From the NCBI RefSeq assembly GCF_036227205.1, contig NZ_CP109442.1, positions 8,804,001 through 8,868,000 of the forward strand: a DNA stretch of 64,000 bases, given 5' to 3'. A program made the position numbers and the translations under genes. Below, one piece after another: positions 24,827-33,541 of the stretch. Below the pieces are notes generated by a model that was not told the origin of the DNA, ran no database searches, and saw only the letters and a program-made list of their open reading frames with translations. Numbering within the stretch: position 1 is the first letter of the stretch; each line of letters begins with the position of its first letter. Source of the stretch: Amycolatopsis sp. NBC_01480. GTDB taxonomy: Bacteria; Actinomycetota; Actinomycetes; Mycobacteriales; Pseudonocardiaceae.

Positions 24827-25561
24827 TCAGGGATCAGGCCCGACGGCGAAGGCCTCGTAACCGGGCGCGCTCGCCCGCACCCAGCTCTCGACGTCGCCGC
24901 CGCGCGCGAACGCGGCCGTGGCGAAGACGTCGGCCCACAGCAGGCTCGGGCCGGTCACCGTGACCGAAAGCAGGGCGTCCGGCCGGGCGCCGGTGTGCGG
25001 GTCGACGATGTGCGCTCCGCGCGCGGCGCTGCCCGACGTGGCCACGCCGCCGCTCCTGACCTCGCGCACCGCGACGAGACGCGAGCGGTCCCGCGGGTCC
25101 TCGACGCCCACCCGCCACGCGGGCGAAGCGGCCGAGCGGACCGCCGCCACGATGTCACCGCCCGCGTTCAGGCAGTAGTCGAAACCCTCGAGGTCCGCCA
25201 GCGCGGTTATGGACTGTTCGACGGCCCAGCCCTTCACCAGCCCGGACGGGTCGAAGCCGCCCGGCAGACGGGCGTCGAAGTAGCCGTCGGTCCGCTCACG
25301 GGCCAGCTCGCACAACGCGAGCACCTCGGTCACCCAGGGATGCCCCGACGGACTCTCGCCCCGCCGGATCCGGCTGACCTCGCTGTCCTCGCGGTACGGG
25401 CTGAACATCCGGTCCGCGAACCGCAGCCGCCCGAACACCACCGGCACCGCGCGCCGGACCGCGGGAGCCGACCTGGCCCCTTCGCCGCGGACGTGCAGGC
25501 TGACCGCCAGGCCCATCACCGGCAGCACCCAGGAGCGGCGCTCGATCGCGGCAGCCGTCAC
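24827..25561 (-). CDS. apbE: ApbE-type FMN transferase
   Basis: ApbE attaches FMN covalently to a threonine of an exported protein, using FAD. The 244-residue protein is shorter than most (about 300), with no signal peptide evident. Conserved parts are FDPSGLVKGWAVE, CLNAGGDIVAA, AHIVDPHTGARP and the metal-side region WADVFATAAF. GTG 25561 overlaps the stop of the FMN-binding gene (GTGA), so enzyme and target are coupled in translation. The lack of an export signal is unusual, since many ApbE act outside; cytoplasmic members are known. Confidence 0.88.
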   Translation of the reverse strand: MTAAAIERRSWVLPVMGLAVSLHVRGEGARSAPAVRRAVPVVFGRLRFADRMFSPYREDSEVSRIRRGESPSGHPWVTEVLALCELARERTDGYFDARLPGGFDPSGLVKGWAVEQSITALADLEGFDYCLNAGGDIVAAVRSAASPAWRVGVEDPRDRSRLVAVREVRSGGVATSGSAARGAHIVDPHTGARPDALLSVTVTGPSLLWADVFATAAFARGGDVESWVRASAPGYEAFAVGPDP

Positions 25562-26046
25562 CGGTGGGCCGCGTCGATCGCCGACTGCAAGGACTGCGCG
25601 TACCCCTCGGAGGTGTAGGTGGCACCGCTGACGGTGTCGATCTGCGCGCTCTGCGCGGTCAGCGCCTCCTGGTTCAGGATCGGCACGGCGGCGGAGTTGA
25701 TCCGCACGTCCCGGTTGCTCTCCTGGGGGACCTGCAGGGTCTGGGCCGCGGTGATCCGCCCGCCGGACACGGTGATCTGCACCTGCACCGGGCCGTACTG
25801 GGTGTCGGCGGGGTCGCCGGTGAAAGTCCCGCTCGCGCCGGAAGAACCGGAAGACGGCGCGGGAGACGCCCCCGAGGACGGCCCCGTGGACGGCGCGGCC
25901 GGGGAGCTGGGCGCGGCGGTCCGGACCACCGGCCGGGGCTGGCCCACGGCCACCGGCAGCCCCCCGGAGTCGGTGCTGGTGTGATAGCTGAACAGCAGCA
26001 CGACGATCGACACGGTCGCCGCGACCGCGATGGCGATTCTGCGCAT
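25558..26046 (-). CDS. Exported FMN-binding domain protein (flavinylation target)
   Basis: The 162-residue protein has an N-terminal membrane anchor or signal (residues 4-22), a Ser/Pro/Gly-rich linker (about 40-80), and an FMN-binding domain with the acceptor motif SGATYTSEGYAQSL near residue 142, whose threonine is the expected FMN attachment site. ATG 26046 follows GGGAGAAGG; the longer open frame upstream overlaps the reductase gene. It likely carries electrons on the outer side of the membrane, fed by the reductase encoded just upstream and flavinylated by ApbE just downstream. Confidence 0.87.
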   Translation of the reverse strand: MRRIAIAVAATVSIVVLLFSYHTSTDSGGLPVAVGQPRPVVRTAAPSSPAAPSTGPSSGASPAPSSGSSGASGTFTGDPADTQYGPVQVQITVSGGRITAAQTLQVPQESNRDVRINSAAVPILNQEALTAQSAQIDTVSGATYTSEGYAQSLQSAIDAAHR

Positions 26047-26060
26047 GGAAGCCTTCTCCC

Positions 26061-27464
26061 CTACCAGCCGAAGCGTTCGAAGTGGATCCGCCCGGCCGCG
26101 ACGCCGGCCCGGCGCGCGGAGCCGATCACCGCCTCGGTCCAGCGGGCGGGGCCGCACACGAACACGTCGTGCTCGGCGATGTCGGGCACGAGATGCCGCA
26201 GGACGACGTCGTCCGGGACCGCCGCGTACCGGTCGGGCAGCCAGGAGTCCCGGTCGCGCGCCCGCCGTCCCGGCAGGTAGTGCACCCGCACCCCGCGACG
26301 CGCGGCGAGGGCCTCCAGCTCGTGCCGGAACAGCAGCTGCGCCTGGGTGCTCGCGCGGTAGAGCAGCACCGCTTCGCCGGGGCGGTACCGCATTTCCTCC
26401 AGCAGCGCCCGCAGCGGTGTGATCCCGATGCCCGAGGCGAACATCGCCACCTTGGGTCCACTTCGGACGGACGAGGTGAGCCGGCCGTACGGGCCTTCGA
26501 ACAGCGCCCGGGTGCCGACGGGCAGCGTCGCCAGCCGCGCGCTGCCCTCACCGAGGTCCTTGGCCGTGATGCGCAGGCGGCGGCCGTCGGGCGCGGCCGA
26601 GAGCGAGAACGGGTTGCCGCGTGTCCAGCCGGGGCCGTCCCGGAACCGCCAGACGAAGAACTGGCCGGCCGCCACCGGCAGCCGATCGAGCGCGCGGCCG
26701 CGCAGCCAGACCGACACCGCGCCGTCGCCCTCGGGCACGACCCTGTCCACGACCAGCTGGTGGTATCCGTTGCGCCACAAGGGAAGCCCGATCCGGAACA
26801 CCAGCACCGCGCCGGCCGCCGCGGCGTACGCGCCCCACCAGAACACCGTCGCCACCGGCGAGGCGGTGAAGTCGGCGCCCGTCCAGAGCTGGTGCGGCAG
26901 GGCCAGCCCGGCGCCCAGGTAGGCGTAGAGGTGCAGCAGGTGCCACGACTCGTACCGCAGCCGCCGCCGCGCCGCCTTGATCGAGGTCATGGCGACGAGC
27001 ACGAGCGCGGCGGTGCCGGCGGCCGCGAGCAGCATGCCCGGATAGGTGGTCACCAGGTCCCAGACCTCGGCCACCAGCCCGGACCGGTCGGTCGCCGCGT
27101 AGCCGAGGCTGATCAGCGCGATGTGCGCCAGCGTCAGGGTGAACGAGGTGAAGCCGACCAGCCGGTGCCGGCGGGCCAACTCGTCCTGGCCGTAGCTGCG
27201 CTCCACCCAGGGGATGCGCGCCATCAGCAGGAGCTGGACCAGCAGCAGGTCCGCGGCCACCAGCCCGGTGAGCCGTCCGGTCGAGGTCAGCAGGCCGGCC
27301 AAGCCGGACAGCTGCTGCAGGCCCCGGCCCGAAACCCACAGGGCCACCACGAACAGCAGGCTCAGCCAGGCGGTCAGCCCGGCGGCGTCGCGCCACCACC
27401 GGCGGACCGGCGCGGGCCGGCGGGACAGCGGCGGCCGGCGGAGCGGCAGGGTGGTGGCGGACAT
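26061..27464 (-). CDS. Ferric-reductase-like transmembrane flavoprotein with ferredoxin-reductase domain
   Basis: The 467-residue protein joins a six-helix ferric-reductase-like haem domain (about residues 30-235) to an FAD/NAD(P)H module. Paired histidines for haem are candidates in RHRLVGFTSFTLTLAHI and ESWHLLHLYAYLGAGLALPHQL. The FAD site reads GNPFSLSAAP, the NAD(P) site GIGITPLRALLEE and VFVCGPARW. ATG 27464 follows GGGAG; the earlier start at 27515 is not needed. It would move electrons from NAD(P)H across the membrane to the FMN protein encoded 14 bases downstream. Final acceptor is unknown; iron is one possibility. Confidence 0.87.
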   Translation of the reverse strand: MSATTLPLRRPPLSRRPAPVRRWWRDAAGLTAWLSLLFVVALWVSGRGLQQLSGLAGLLTSTGRLTGLVAADLLLVQLLLMARIPWVERSYGQDELARRHRLVGFTSFTLTLAHIALISLGYAATDRSGLVAEVWDLVTTYPGMLLAAAGTAALVLVAMTSIKAARRRLRYESWHLLHLYAYLGAGLALPHQLWTGADFTASPVATVFWWGAYAAAAGAVLVFRIGLPLWRNGYHQLVVDRVVPEGDGAVSVWLRGRALDRLPVAAGQFFVWRFRDGPGWTRGNPFSLSAAPDGRRLRITAKDLGEGSARLATLPVGTRALFEGPYGRLTSSVRSGPKVAMFASGIGITPLRALLEEMRYRPGEAVLLYRASTQAQLLFRHELEALAARRGVRVHYLPGRRARDRDSWLPDRYAAVPDDVVLRHLVPDIAEHDVFVCGPARWTEAVIGSARRAGVAAGRIHFERFGW

Positions 27465-27530
27465 CGGTCTCCCGGTGGTGAGGCAGCGCTCCTCGATCCG
27501 AGGCGTCGCCACCACACTGGCCGAGCCCGG

Positions 27531-28913
27531 TTAGTCCCCGGCGTGATCAAGTTGTGAATGCGGTAAGAGAACCTCGGCGCCGATGGTGAACCCGACCACC
27601 GCGCCGCCGCCCGGGCGCGGCCCGGCGAACACCTCGCCACCGTGCGTGCGCGCGACCTCGCGGACGATCGCCAGGCCGAGCCCCGATCCCGGCAGCCCGC
27701 GAGCGCCGTCCGCGCGGTAAAACCGGTCGAAGACGCGCTCGGCGTCCTTGTCGGCGATGCCCGGGCCGCGGTCGAGCACCTCCAGCCGGCCGTCGCGCAC
27801 TTCCACCCGCAGCGGCCCGGTCCCGGCGTCGAACTTGACCGCGTTCTCGAGCAGGTTGGACACGGCCCGTTCGAGGCCCTTGGCCCGGCCGTTCACCGTG
27901 GTGCCGTCCGCGTCGACGACCACGGTCCGGCCCGAGCGGCGGCGCACCCGTTCCGCCGCGCGCTCGGCGACCGCGCCCAGCTCGACCGGCGCGGCCTCCT
28001 CCTCGTCGTGCCGGCGGGTGGCGAGTTCGACCAGCTCGTCCACCAGGTGGGCCAGCTCGCGCGTCTCACCGTCCACATCGTCCACGAGCCGGCCCCGCGC
28101 GGGGGCGGGCAGCTCGTCGAACCGGCGCAGCACGCTGGCGTTGGTGCGCAGGCTGGTCAACGGCGTGCGCAGCTCGTGCGCGACGTCCTGCACCAGCCGC
28201 TCCTGGTCCTCGCGGGCGCTCGCCAGCCGGCCGAGCATGCGGTCGAACGAGGCGGCCAGCCGCGCGACCTCGTCCCGGCCGCCGGTCGGCACCGTGGCGT
28301 CGAGCCGCCGTCCGGCGCTGACCTGCTCGGTCACCCGGGTCAGCCGGACCAGCCGGCGGGTGATCTGGCGGGCGATGAGCCAGCCGGCCAGCGCGGCCGC
28401 GAGCAGGACGACAACGCTGGCGCCGGCGATCCGCATGGCGAGGTCCTGGAGCACGTGCCGGGTCTCGTCGACGTCGATGCCGAGCTGGATCGCGCCCCGG
28501 CCCGGCCCGAGCGCGACGACGATCACCCGGTAGTCGTCCGGCGGCACCGTCAGGTCCTCGTAGCGGCGGCTGCCCGGGGTCCCGGTCGCCGCCAGCGCCC
28601 GGTCCTCGCCGTCGACCGCCAGCCGGACCGGGCGGCCGCCGATCGGCCGGACCGAGCCGTCCGGCGCGATCGCCTGCGCCACCATGGGCTGGGCCTCGTC
28701 GTGGTCGTTGTCGTCCGGGCCGCGGGTGAGCGGATTGGGCGCCAGCAGCTGCGTCGCCCCCGCGGCGATCTCCGAGGACGAGGCCAGCAGGGAGCGGTCC
28801 AGCTCTTCGCTGACCCGCCCCGACGCGGTCTGGTAACTGAACGCGCCGACCAGGATCGCCGACGCCGCGCCGACGCCCGCGAACGCGACGGCCAGCTTGC
28901 TGCGCAGGTTCAC
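27531..28913 (-). CDS. MprB/BaeS-like sensor histidine kinase
   Basis: The 460-residue kinase has two membrane segments (residues 9-28 and about 160-180), an extracytoplasmic sensor region between them, a HAMP domain ([20 protein letters not shown]), the phospho-acceptor [17 protein letters not shown], and ATP-binding motifs [19 protein letters not shown] and [13 protein letters not shown]. It starts at GTG 28913 in a GTGA overlap with the regulator. It lies just upstream of the flavin electron-transfer operon on the same strand, so regulation of that operon is a fair guess. Confidence 0.9.
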   Translation of the reverse strand: MNLRSKLAVAFAGVGAASAILVGAFSYQTASGRVSEELDRSLLASSSEIAAGATQLLAPNPLTRGPDDNDHDEAQPMVAQAIAPDGSVRPIGGRPVRLAVDGEDRALAATGTPGSRRYEDLTVPPDDYRVIVVALGPGRGAIQLGIDVDETRHVLQDLAMRIAGASVVVLLAAALAGWLIARQITRRLVRLTRVTEQVSAGRRLDATVPTGGRDEVARLAASFDRMLGRLASAREDQERLVQDVAHELRTPLTSLRTNASVLRRFDELPAPARGRLVDDVDGETRELAHLVDELVELATRRHDEEEAAPVELGAVAERAAERVRRRSGRTVVVDADGTTVNGRAKGLERAVSNLLENAVKFDAGTGPLRVEVRDGRLEVLDRGPGIADKDAERVFDRFYRADGARGLPGSGLGLAIVREVARTHGGEVFAGPRPGGGAVVGFTIGAEVLLPHSQLDHAGD

Positions 28914-29599
28914 GCCGGCCGCACCGAGTAGCCGACGCCGCGGACGGTGTGGATCAGGCCGTCCGCACCGGCCTTCTCCAGCTTCCGGCGCAGGTATCCG
29001 ATGTAGACGGCCAGGTTCTTCGACTCCGGCCCGAACTCGTAACCCCAGATCCGCTGGTAGATGGTGGCGCGGTCGAGCACGATCCCGGCATTGCGGACCA
29101 GCAGCTCCAGCAGGTCGAATTCGGTCTTGGACAACGGGATCTCGCCGCCCTGCCACCACACCTGCCGCGCGCCCGGGTCCACCGCCAGCTCCCCCAGCCG
29201 GAGCACGCGCTGGGCCGCCCCGCCCGGGTCCGGCACACCGCGGCGCAGCAGCGCGCGCAATCGCGCGAGCAGTTCGTCCAGCTCGAACGGCTTCGGCAGG
29301 TAGTCGTCCGCGCCCGCGTCCAGCCCGGCCACCCGGTCGGCCGTCTCGACTCGCGCAGTGAGCATCAGGACCGGGGTCGGGTCGCCGTCCGCGCGCAGCA
29401 CCCGGCACACGCCGAGCCCGTCCACGCCCGGCATCATCACGTCGATGATCAGCACGTCGAACTCCTCCCGGCGGGCGGTCGCCAGCGCCGCGACCCCGTC
29501 GGTCACCTCGGTGACCCGGTAGCCCTCCAGCTCCAGCGCGCGCACCAGCGACTCCCGGATGGCACGGTCGTCGTCGGCGAGCAGTACGCGGTGCGGCAT
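28910..29599 (-). CDS. OmpR-family response regulator
   Basis: The 229-residue regulator has a receiver domain ([14 protein letters not shown]; phospho-Asp in [13 protein letters not shown]; Lys in [14 protein letters not shown]) and an OmpR-type winged helix ([26 protein letters not shown], then [14 protein letters not shown] and [12 protein letters not shown]). I start at ATG 29599 (MPHRVLL), where the receiver begins; an upstream start at 29635 adds 12 residues with no homology value. It pairs with the kinase that overlaps it. Confidence 0.92.
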   Translation of the reverse strand: MPHRVLLADDDRAIRESLVRALELEGYRVTEVTDGVAALATARREEFDVLIIDVMMPGVDGLGVCRVLRADGDPTPVLMLTARVETADRVAGLDAGADDYLPKPFELDELLARLRALLRRGVPDPGGAAQRVLRLGELAVDPGARQVWWQGGEIPLSKTEFDLLELLVRNAGIVLDRATIYQRIWGYEFGPESKNLAVYIGYLRRKLEKAGADGLIHTVRGVGYSVRPA

Positions 29600-29675
29600 G
29601 CGGCCATCATGTCCGATCGCGCCGGGGTACGGCACTTCGGCGTTTCCCTTGGCGGCCAGGCCGGTCAGCCGCTGA

Positions 29676-30086
29676 TCAGTCGTGACCGAAGGAGTCGGGG
29701 CCGTGTCCCTCGTCGGTGATCCCGTGCACCGCGAGCATCAGCCCGGCGACGACGGCGAGCACCACGAGCGCGATCAGCAGCGCTCGCCGGCGGGCCGAGG
29801 TGAGGGACATCAGCTCCGCGGTGACCTGGTGGCCCAGCCCGGTGAGCACCGGGCGCCAGCCGGTGGCGGCGGCCGGCTCGGGGGCCGGCAGATCGGCGAC
29901 GACGGCGTCGAGTTCGTGGCGGTACCGGGCGGCGTAGATCGCCGTGGTCCGCTCCTCGACTTCGGACAGGGACAGCCGTCCTTCGCCGACGGCCTGGTGC
30001 AGCGCCGCGGCGGTCCGCTCGCGTTCGGCGTCCGAGCAGCGCACGGCCGAAGTCGCGGACCCGGTCACGGGATCGTCCGATGTCAT
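29676..30086 (-). CDS. DUF1707 domain protein with C-terminal membrane segment
   Basis: The 136-residue protein begins with a DUF1707 domain: VRCSDAERERTAAALHQAVGEGRLSLSEVEERTTAIYAARYRHELDAVVADLP (residues 16-68). A linker leads to one membrane segment (RALLIALVVLAVVAGLMLAVHG, about 101-122). DUF1707 proteins are common in actinomycetes and often tied to membrane stress, but no activity is known. It is the last gene of a DedA-PAP2-DUF1707 operon, with an ATGA overlap to PAP2. Confidence 0.82.
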   Translation of the reverse strand: MTSDDPVTGSATSAVRCSDAERERTAAALHQAVGEGRLSLSEVEERTTAIYAARYRHELDAVVADLPAPEPAAATGWRPVLTGLGHQVTAELMSLTSARRRALLIALVVLAVVAGLMLAVHGITDEGHGPDSFGHD

Positions 30087-30643
30087 GGTTCCCTCCGCAT
30101 CAGCAGTAATCGGGCTCGGGCGAGCCGCGGGACCACGGCGAGGCCGAGCAGCCCCACCGCGAGCCCGATCACGAAGCCCGCCACGACGTCGTGCGGGTAG
30201 TGCGCGCCGATGTACACCCGCGAAATCCCCACCAGCACCGCGAAACCGGCCGACCACCAGCCCCAGCGCCGGTTCACCAGCAGCATCGCGCCGGCGAACG
30301 CGGCCACGATCACCGTGTGGTTGCTGGGAAACGCGTAGTCCGTCGGCGCGTCACACGGGAGCAGGGTGTGCACCCCGGCGACCACCCGGCACGGGCGCAC
30401 CTCGGCGAAGGCCGACTTCAGCAGCGTGTCCAACGCCAGCGCCACCGCGACCGCGACCGGCACCCACAGCGCCGCGGCCAGCTCGGCCGGACCGCGGCTG
30501 CGCGCCCGCCAGATCAGCGCAAGGATCACCGGCACGATCAGGAAAACCCCGTACTCGCTGAACGCCACCACGGGGCCTGCCAGCCAGCCGACCGACCCCG
30601 CGAAATCGGTGACGTCCTTGTACAGCCCGGCATCGAAGAACAT
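30083..30643 (-). CDS. PAP2-family membrane phosphatase
   Basis: The 186-residue phosphatase has the three-part PAP2 signature: LKSAFAEVRPCR, PSNHTVIVAAFAG and SRVYIGAHYPHDVVAG. Five or six membrane segments are predicted. Such enzymes act on undecaprenyl diphosphate or lipid phosphates at the outer membrane face. It starts at ATG 30643 in an ATGA overlap with the DedA gene. Together with DedA, which includes undecaprenyl-phosphate translocases, it suggests lipid-carrier recycling, a function also served by UppP at 15 kb. Confidence 0.88.
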   Translation of the reverse strand: MFFDAGLYKDVTDFAGSVGWLAGPVVAFSEYGVFLIVPVILALIWRARSRGPAELAAALWVPVAVAVALALDTLLKSAFAEVRPCRVVAGVHTLLPCDAPTDYAFPSNHTVIVAAFAGAMLLVNRRWGWWSAGFAVLVGISRVYIGAHYPHDVVAGFVIGLAVGLLGLAVVPRLARARLLLMRREP

Positions 30644-31305
30644 CAGGCCCGCCCTCGACGGGCCCGGATCACCTCGACGACGAGCGGGCTCAGCGAGACC
30701 AGCACCACCACGGCGATGATCGGCAGCAGGTAGCTGTCGATGTTCGGCACCGAGGCGCCGAGCGCGTAGCCGGCCAGCGTCACCCCGACCGTCCACAAGA
30801 GACCGCCGAGCAGCTGCCACAGCGCGAACTGCCGCGCGGGCATCCCGGTGACGCCCACCAGCGGATTCAGCACGGTCCGCACCACCGGGATGAACCGGGC
30901 CAGCACCACGGCTTTCCCATAGCCGTAACGGGAAAGCATCGCCGAACCACGCGCGACGCCTTCGTGCACATGACGGTTCTTCACCCGCGAGAGCACCGCG
31001 CTGCCACCGCGCCGGCCGAGCAGGAAGCCGACCTGGGCGCCCGCGACCGCCCCCACCGCCGCCGCGACGATCACCGCCGGCAACGACACGTGCAGCGCCG
31101 AGCCCGCGCCGGTCGCCGCGAGCACGCCCGCGGTGAACAACAGCGAGTCGCCGGGCAGGAAGAACCCGATCAGCAGCCCGGTTTCGGCGAACATCACCAC
31201 GAACACCCCGAGGGGCCCGAACGTGGCGAGCAGCGACTTCGGGTCGAGCAGGCTGCCGCCCAGCGACTCCCGCACCGCGACAGCGGCATGCACAGCGAAC
31301 CCCAC
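30643..31305 (-). CDS. DedA/SNARE-associated family membrane protein
   Basis: The 220-residue protein has the DedA core: FGPLGVFVVMFAETGLLIGFFLPGDSLLFTAGVLA (residues 30-64) and the second amphipathic region VVLARFIPVVRTVLNPLVGVTGMP (about 130-153). Some DedA proteins flip undecaprenyl phosphate back across the membrane. GTG 31305 follows GGAGGAG by six bases; the open frame further upstream reads into the operators and the kinase gene. Two BlaI-like palindromes lie 21-57 bases before the start, so the operon is probably controlled by the BlaI-family repressor at 34710. Confidence 0.88.
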   Translation of the reverse strand: MGFAVHAAVAVRESLGGSLLDPKSLLATFGPLGVFVVMFAETGLLIGFFLPGDSLLFTAGVLAATGAGSALHVSLPAVIVAAAVGAVAGAQVGFLLGRRGGSAVLSRVKNRHVHEGVARGSAMLSRYGYGKAVVLARFIPVVRTVLNPLVGVTGMPARQFALWQLLGGLLWTVGVTLAGYALGASVPNIDSYLLPIIAVVVLVSLSPLVVEVIRARRGRA

Positions 31306-31325
31306 GGACCACTCCTCCAGCTTGC

Positions 31326-31362
31326 TTCTACGTTGATGTAGAAATTCTACACCAATGTAGAA
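31326..31362. promoter_or_regulatory. Two BlaI-like operators before the DedA operon
   Basis: TTCTACGTTGATGTAGAA (31326-31343) and TTCTACACCAATGTAGAA (31345-31362) are palindromes with TTCTAC/GTAGAA arms, centres 19 bases apart. They fill the gap between the kinase stop and the DedA ribosome-binding site. The TACA/TGTA core is that of BlaI/MecI-type operators. Confidence 0.7.
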
Positions 31363-31372
31363 GTAGGCCGGT

Positions 31373-32653
31373 TCACTGCTCCAGCGGCAGCAGCAGGGTG
31401 AAAACGGCGGGCCGGAGCCGGCCCAGCCGCAGCCGGCCGCCCTCGGCCTCGGCGAGCCGCCGCGCCAGCGCCAGCCCGATCCCGGTCCCGTGCGCGCCCG
31501 GCGAGCGCCGGCTGAACACATCGGTGCCGCTCTCGACGCCTTCACCCTCGTCGCCGACGTCGACCGCGAGGGCGCCGCCCGCGTCGCGGACCGTGATGGT
31601 CACCGTGCCGCCGCCGTGGCGCGCCGCGTTGTCCAGCAGCACCGTCATGATCTGCCGCAGCACCGGGCCGGACAGCCGGGCGTCCGCGACCGCGGGCTCG
31701 ACCGTCAGCACGAGGCTGCGGCCACGGCCGGCGAACGCCGGGGCCCACTCCTGCTCGATGGCGGCCAGCTCTTCGCCGACGGCGGCGGCGTCCCGGACCG
31801 GCGGGGTGTCGCGGGCCAGCGCGAGCAGATCGGTGACGGTCCGGTCGAGCCGGCCCGTGGTGCCGATCCCGGCCAGGACCACCTCGCGCAGATCGGTTTC
31901 CGGGTCCTCCAGCGCCGCTTCCAGTTGCAGGCGCAGACCGGCGAGCGGCGTCCGCAGCTGGTGCGAAGCGTCGGCCGAGAACGCGCGCTCGCGGGCCAGC
32001 AGGTCGTCCAGCCGCACCGCCGTCGAGTCGAGGGACTCGCCGACCGAATCGATCTCCGGGATCCCGGCGCGCCCGGCCCGGATGGAGAAATCACCGTCGC
32101 CGAGGTCGCGGGCGGTCGCGGACAGCCGTTCCAGCGGGCGGGCCAGCCGCCGGGCCTGACGCCGGGCGACGACGTACGCCGACAGCAGCGCGACCGCGGC
32201 GAGTCCGGCCATGCCCAGCCAGGTGAGCACCGTGCGCTGGAACACCTCGGTCCGCGCGGTGGCGGCCCGCACCAGCGCCACCACCGTCCCGTCGTCGCTG
32301 ATCGGCACGAGCACCACGAGTTCGTCGCCCGTGTCCGCGACCACGACTCCGCCCGCCCGCACCGCGTCGTCCGCGTTGTCGAGCGTCTGCGGACCGGCCC
32401 CGGCCAGCTGCGCGCCCGCCGGGGTGTAGACGGCGACGAACGTGGGGTCCTCGGTCGCCGGCACCTGGTCCGGGGCGCGGTGGCGCAGGATGTCGGCGGA
32501 GACTTCGAGCGCGTACCCGTCCGCGGCGCGCTCAAGTTCCGCGCGCTCCGCGGTCACGTAGTACTGCGAGACGGCGACGGCCAGCGGGATGCCGAACAGG
32601 CCGATCGCGACCAGCGCGGCGAGCAGGGTGGTCGCGACGATGCGGCGGCGCAC
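31373..32653 (-). CDS. Sensor histidine kinase
   Basis: The 426-residue kinase has membrane segments at residues 9-28 and about 145-165, a short outside domain between, HAMP (ARRLARPLERLSATARDLGDG), phospho-acceptor ADASHQLRTPLAGLRLQLEA, and ATP-binding motifs LLDNAARHG, DVGDEGEGV and GTGIGLALARRLAEA. GTG 32653 lies four bases after the regulator's stop. The HQLRTPL box is the variant common in actinobacterial kinases. Signal and target genes are unknown. Confidence 0.9.
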   Translation of the reverse strand: MRRRIVATTLLAALVAIGLFGIPLAVAVSQYYVTAERAELERAADGYALEVSADILRHRAPDQVPATEDPTFVAVYTPAGAQLAGAGPQTLDNADDAVRAGGVVVADTGDELVVLVPISDDGTVVALVRAATARTEVFQRTVLTWLGMAGLAAVALLSAYVVARRQARRLARPLERLSATARDLGDGDFSIRAGRAGIPEIDSVGESLDSTAVRLDDLLARERAFSADASHQLRTPLAGLRLQLEAALEDPETDLREVVLAGIGTTGRLDRTVTDLLALARDTPPVRDAAAVGEELAAIEQEWAPAFAGRGRSLVLTVEPAVADARLSGPVLRQIMTVLLDNAARHGGGTVTITVRDAGGALAVDVGDEGEGVESGTDVFSRRSPGAHGTGIGLALARRLAEAEGGRLRLGRLRPAVFTLLLPLEQ

Positions 32654-32657
32654 CCGT

Positions 32658-33350
32658 TCAGTCCTCCGGGGCCTCGAGGCGGTAACCGTGCCGCCGCAGC
32701 GTGGCGATCTCCGGCATCGGGCCCGCGCCGCCCGCTTCGGCGAGCTTGCGGCGCAGCGCGGCGATGTGCACGTCCAGGGTCTTGGTGGAGCCGAACCAGT
32801 GCGCGTCCCACACGTCGGCCATCAGCGTCTCCCGGCTGACCGCGGTGCCCGATTCGGCCGCGAGCCGTTGCAGCAGCTCGAATTCCTTCGCCCGCAGGCT
32901 CACCTCGGCACCGTCCACAGTGACCCGTCGCGCGGCCGAGTCGATCCGCAGCCGGCCGAGGCTGACCTCCGCGGGCCCGCGGGCGACCGAATGGCGGCGC
33001 AGGTGGGCGCGCAGGCGGGCGTGCAGCTCACCGAGCGGCACCGGCTTCACGAGGTAGTCGTCCGCGCCGGCTTCGAGGCCCACGACCACGTCCATTTCGT
33101 CGCCGCGCGCGGTGAGCATGACGATCACGCAGGCGGGCTGGAGGCCGCGCAGCTCGCGGCACACCTCGGCGCCGTCCAGGTCCGGCAGGCCGAGGTCCAG
33201 CAGCACCAGCTCGCACGGCCGCTCCCCGGCGTCACGCAGCGCCGCGCGGCCCTCGGTGAACCAGGCGACCTCGTGCCCGTGCTGGGTGAGGCTCGTTTGC
33301 AGGACACCGCCGATGGTGCGGTCGTCTTCGACGAGGAGGACTCGGGCCAT
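32658..33350 (-). CDS. OmpR-family response regulator
   Basis: This 230-residue regulator shows a receiver (VLLVEDDRTIGGVLQ; Asp in LVLLDLGLPDLDG; Lys in YLVKPVPLGELHARL) and a winged-helix output domain (FELLQRLAAESGTAVSRETLMADVW, LDVHIAALRRKLAEAG, ATLRRHGYRLEAP). It is transcribed with the kinase that follows. The 190 bases upstream, shared with the divergent glycosidase gene, are relatively AT-rich and hold promoters but no other gene. Confidence 0.92.
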   Translation of the reverse strand: MARVLLVEDDRTIGGVLQTSLTQHGHEVAWFTEGRAALRDAGERPCELVLLDLGLPDLDGAEVCRELRGLQPACVIVMLTARGDEMDVVVGLEAGADDYLVKPVPLGELHARLRAHLRRHSVARGPAEVSLGRLRIDSAARRVTVDGAEVSLRAKEFELLQRLAAESGTAVSRETLMADVWDAHWFGSTKTLDVHIAALRRKLAEAGGAGPMPEIATLRRHGYRLEAPED

Positions 33351-33541
33351 GCCCCGAGACTATCCGCCGTTTGCCGGATTCGCCGTTGCCCCTGGCCGGC
33401 CGCGATCATTTTGCCTTCCGCTAACCGGAAATCACCCGCATTCTCACCGCCGTCACCGCATTTCCGGGCTGGAATGCGTTTTTCCCCGGCTCTAACCTCG
33501 ACTTTTCCGGGCGTGCACCAGGCCCGGAATAACTTTCGGTC

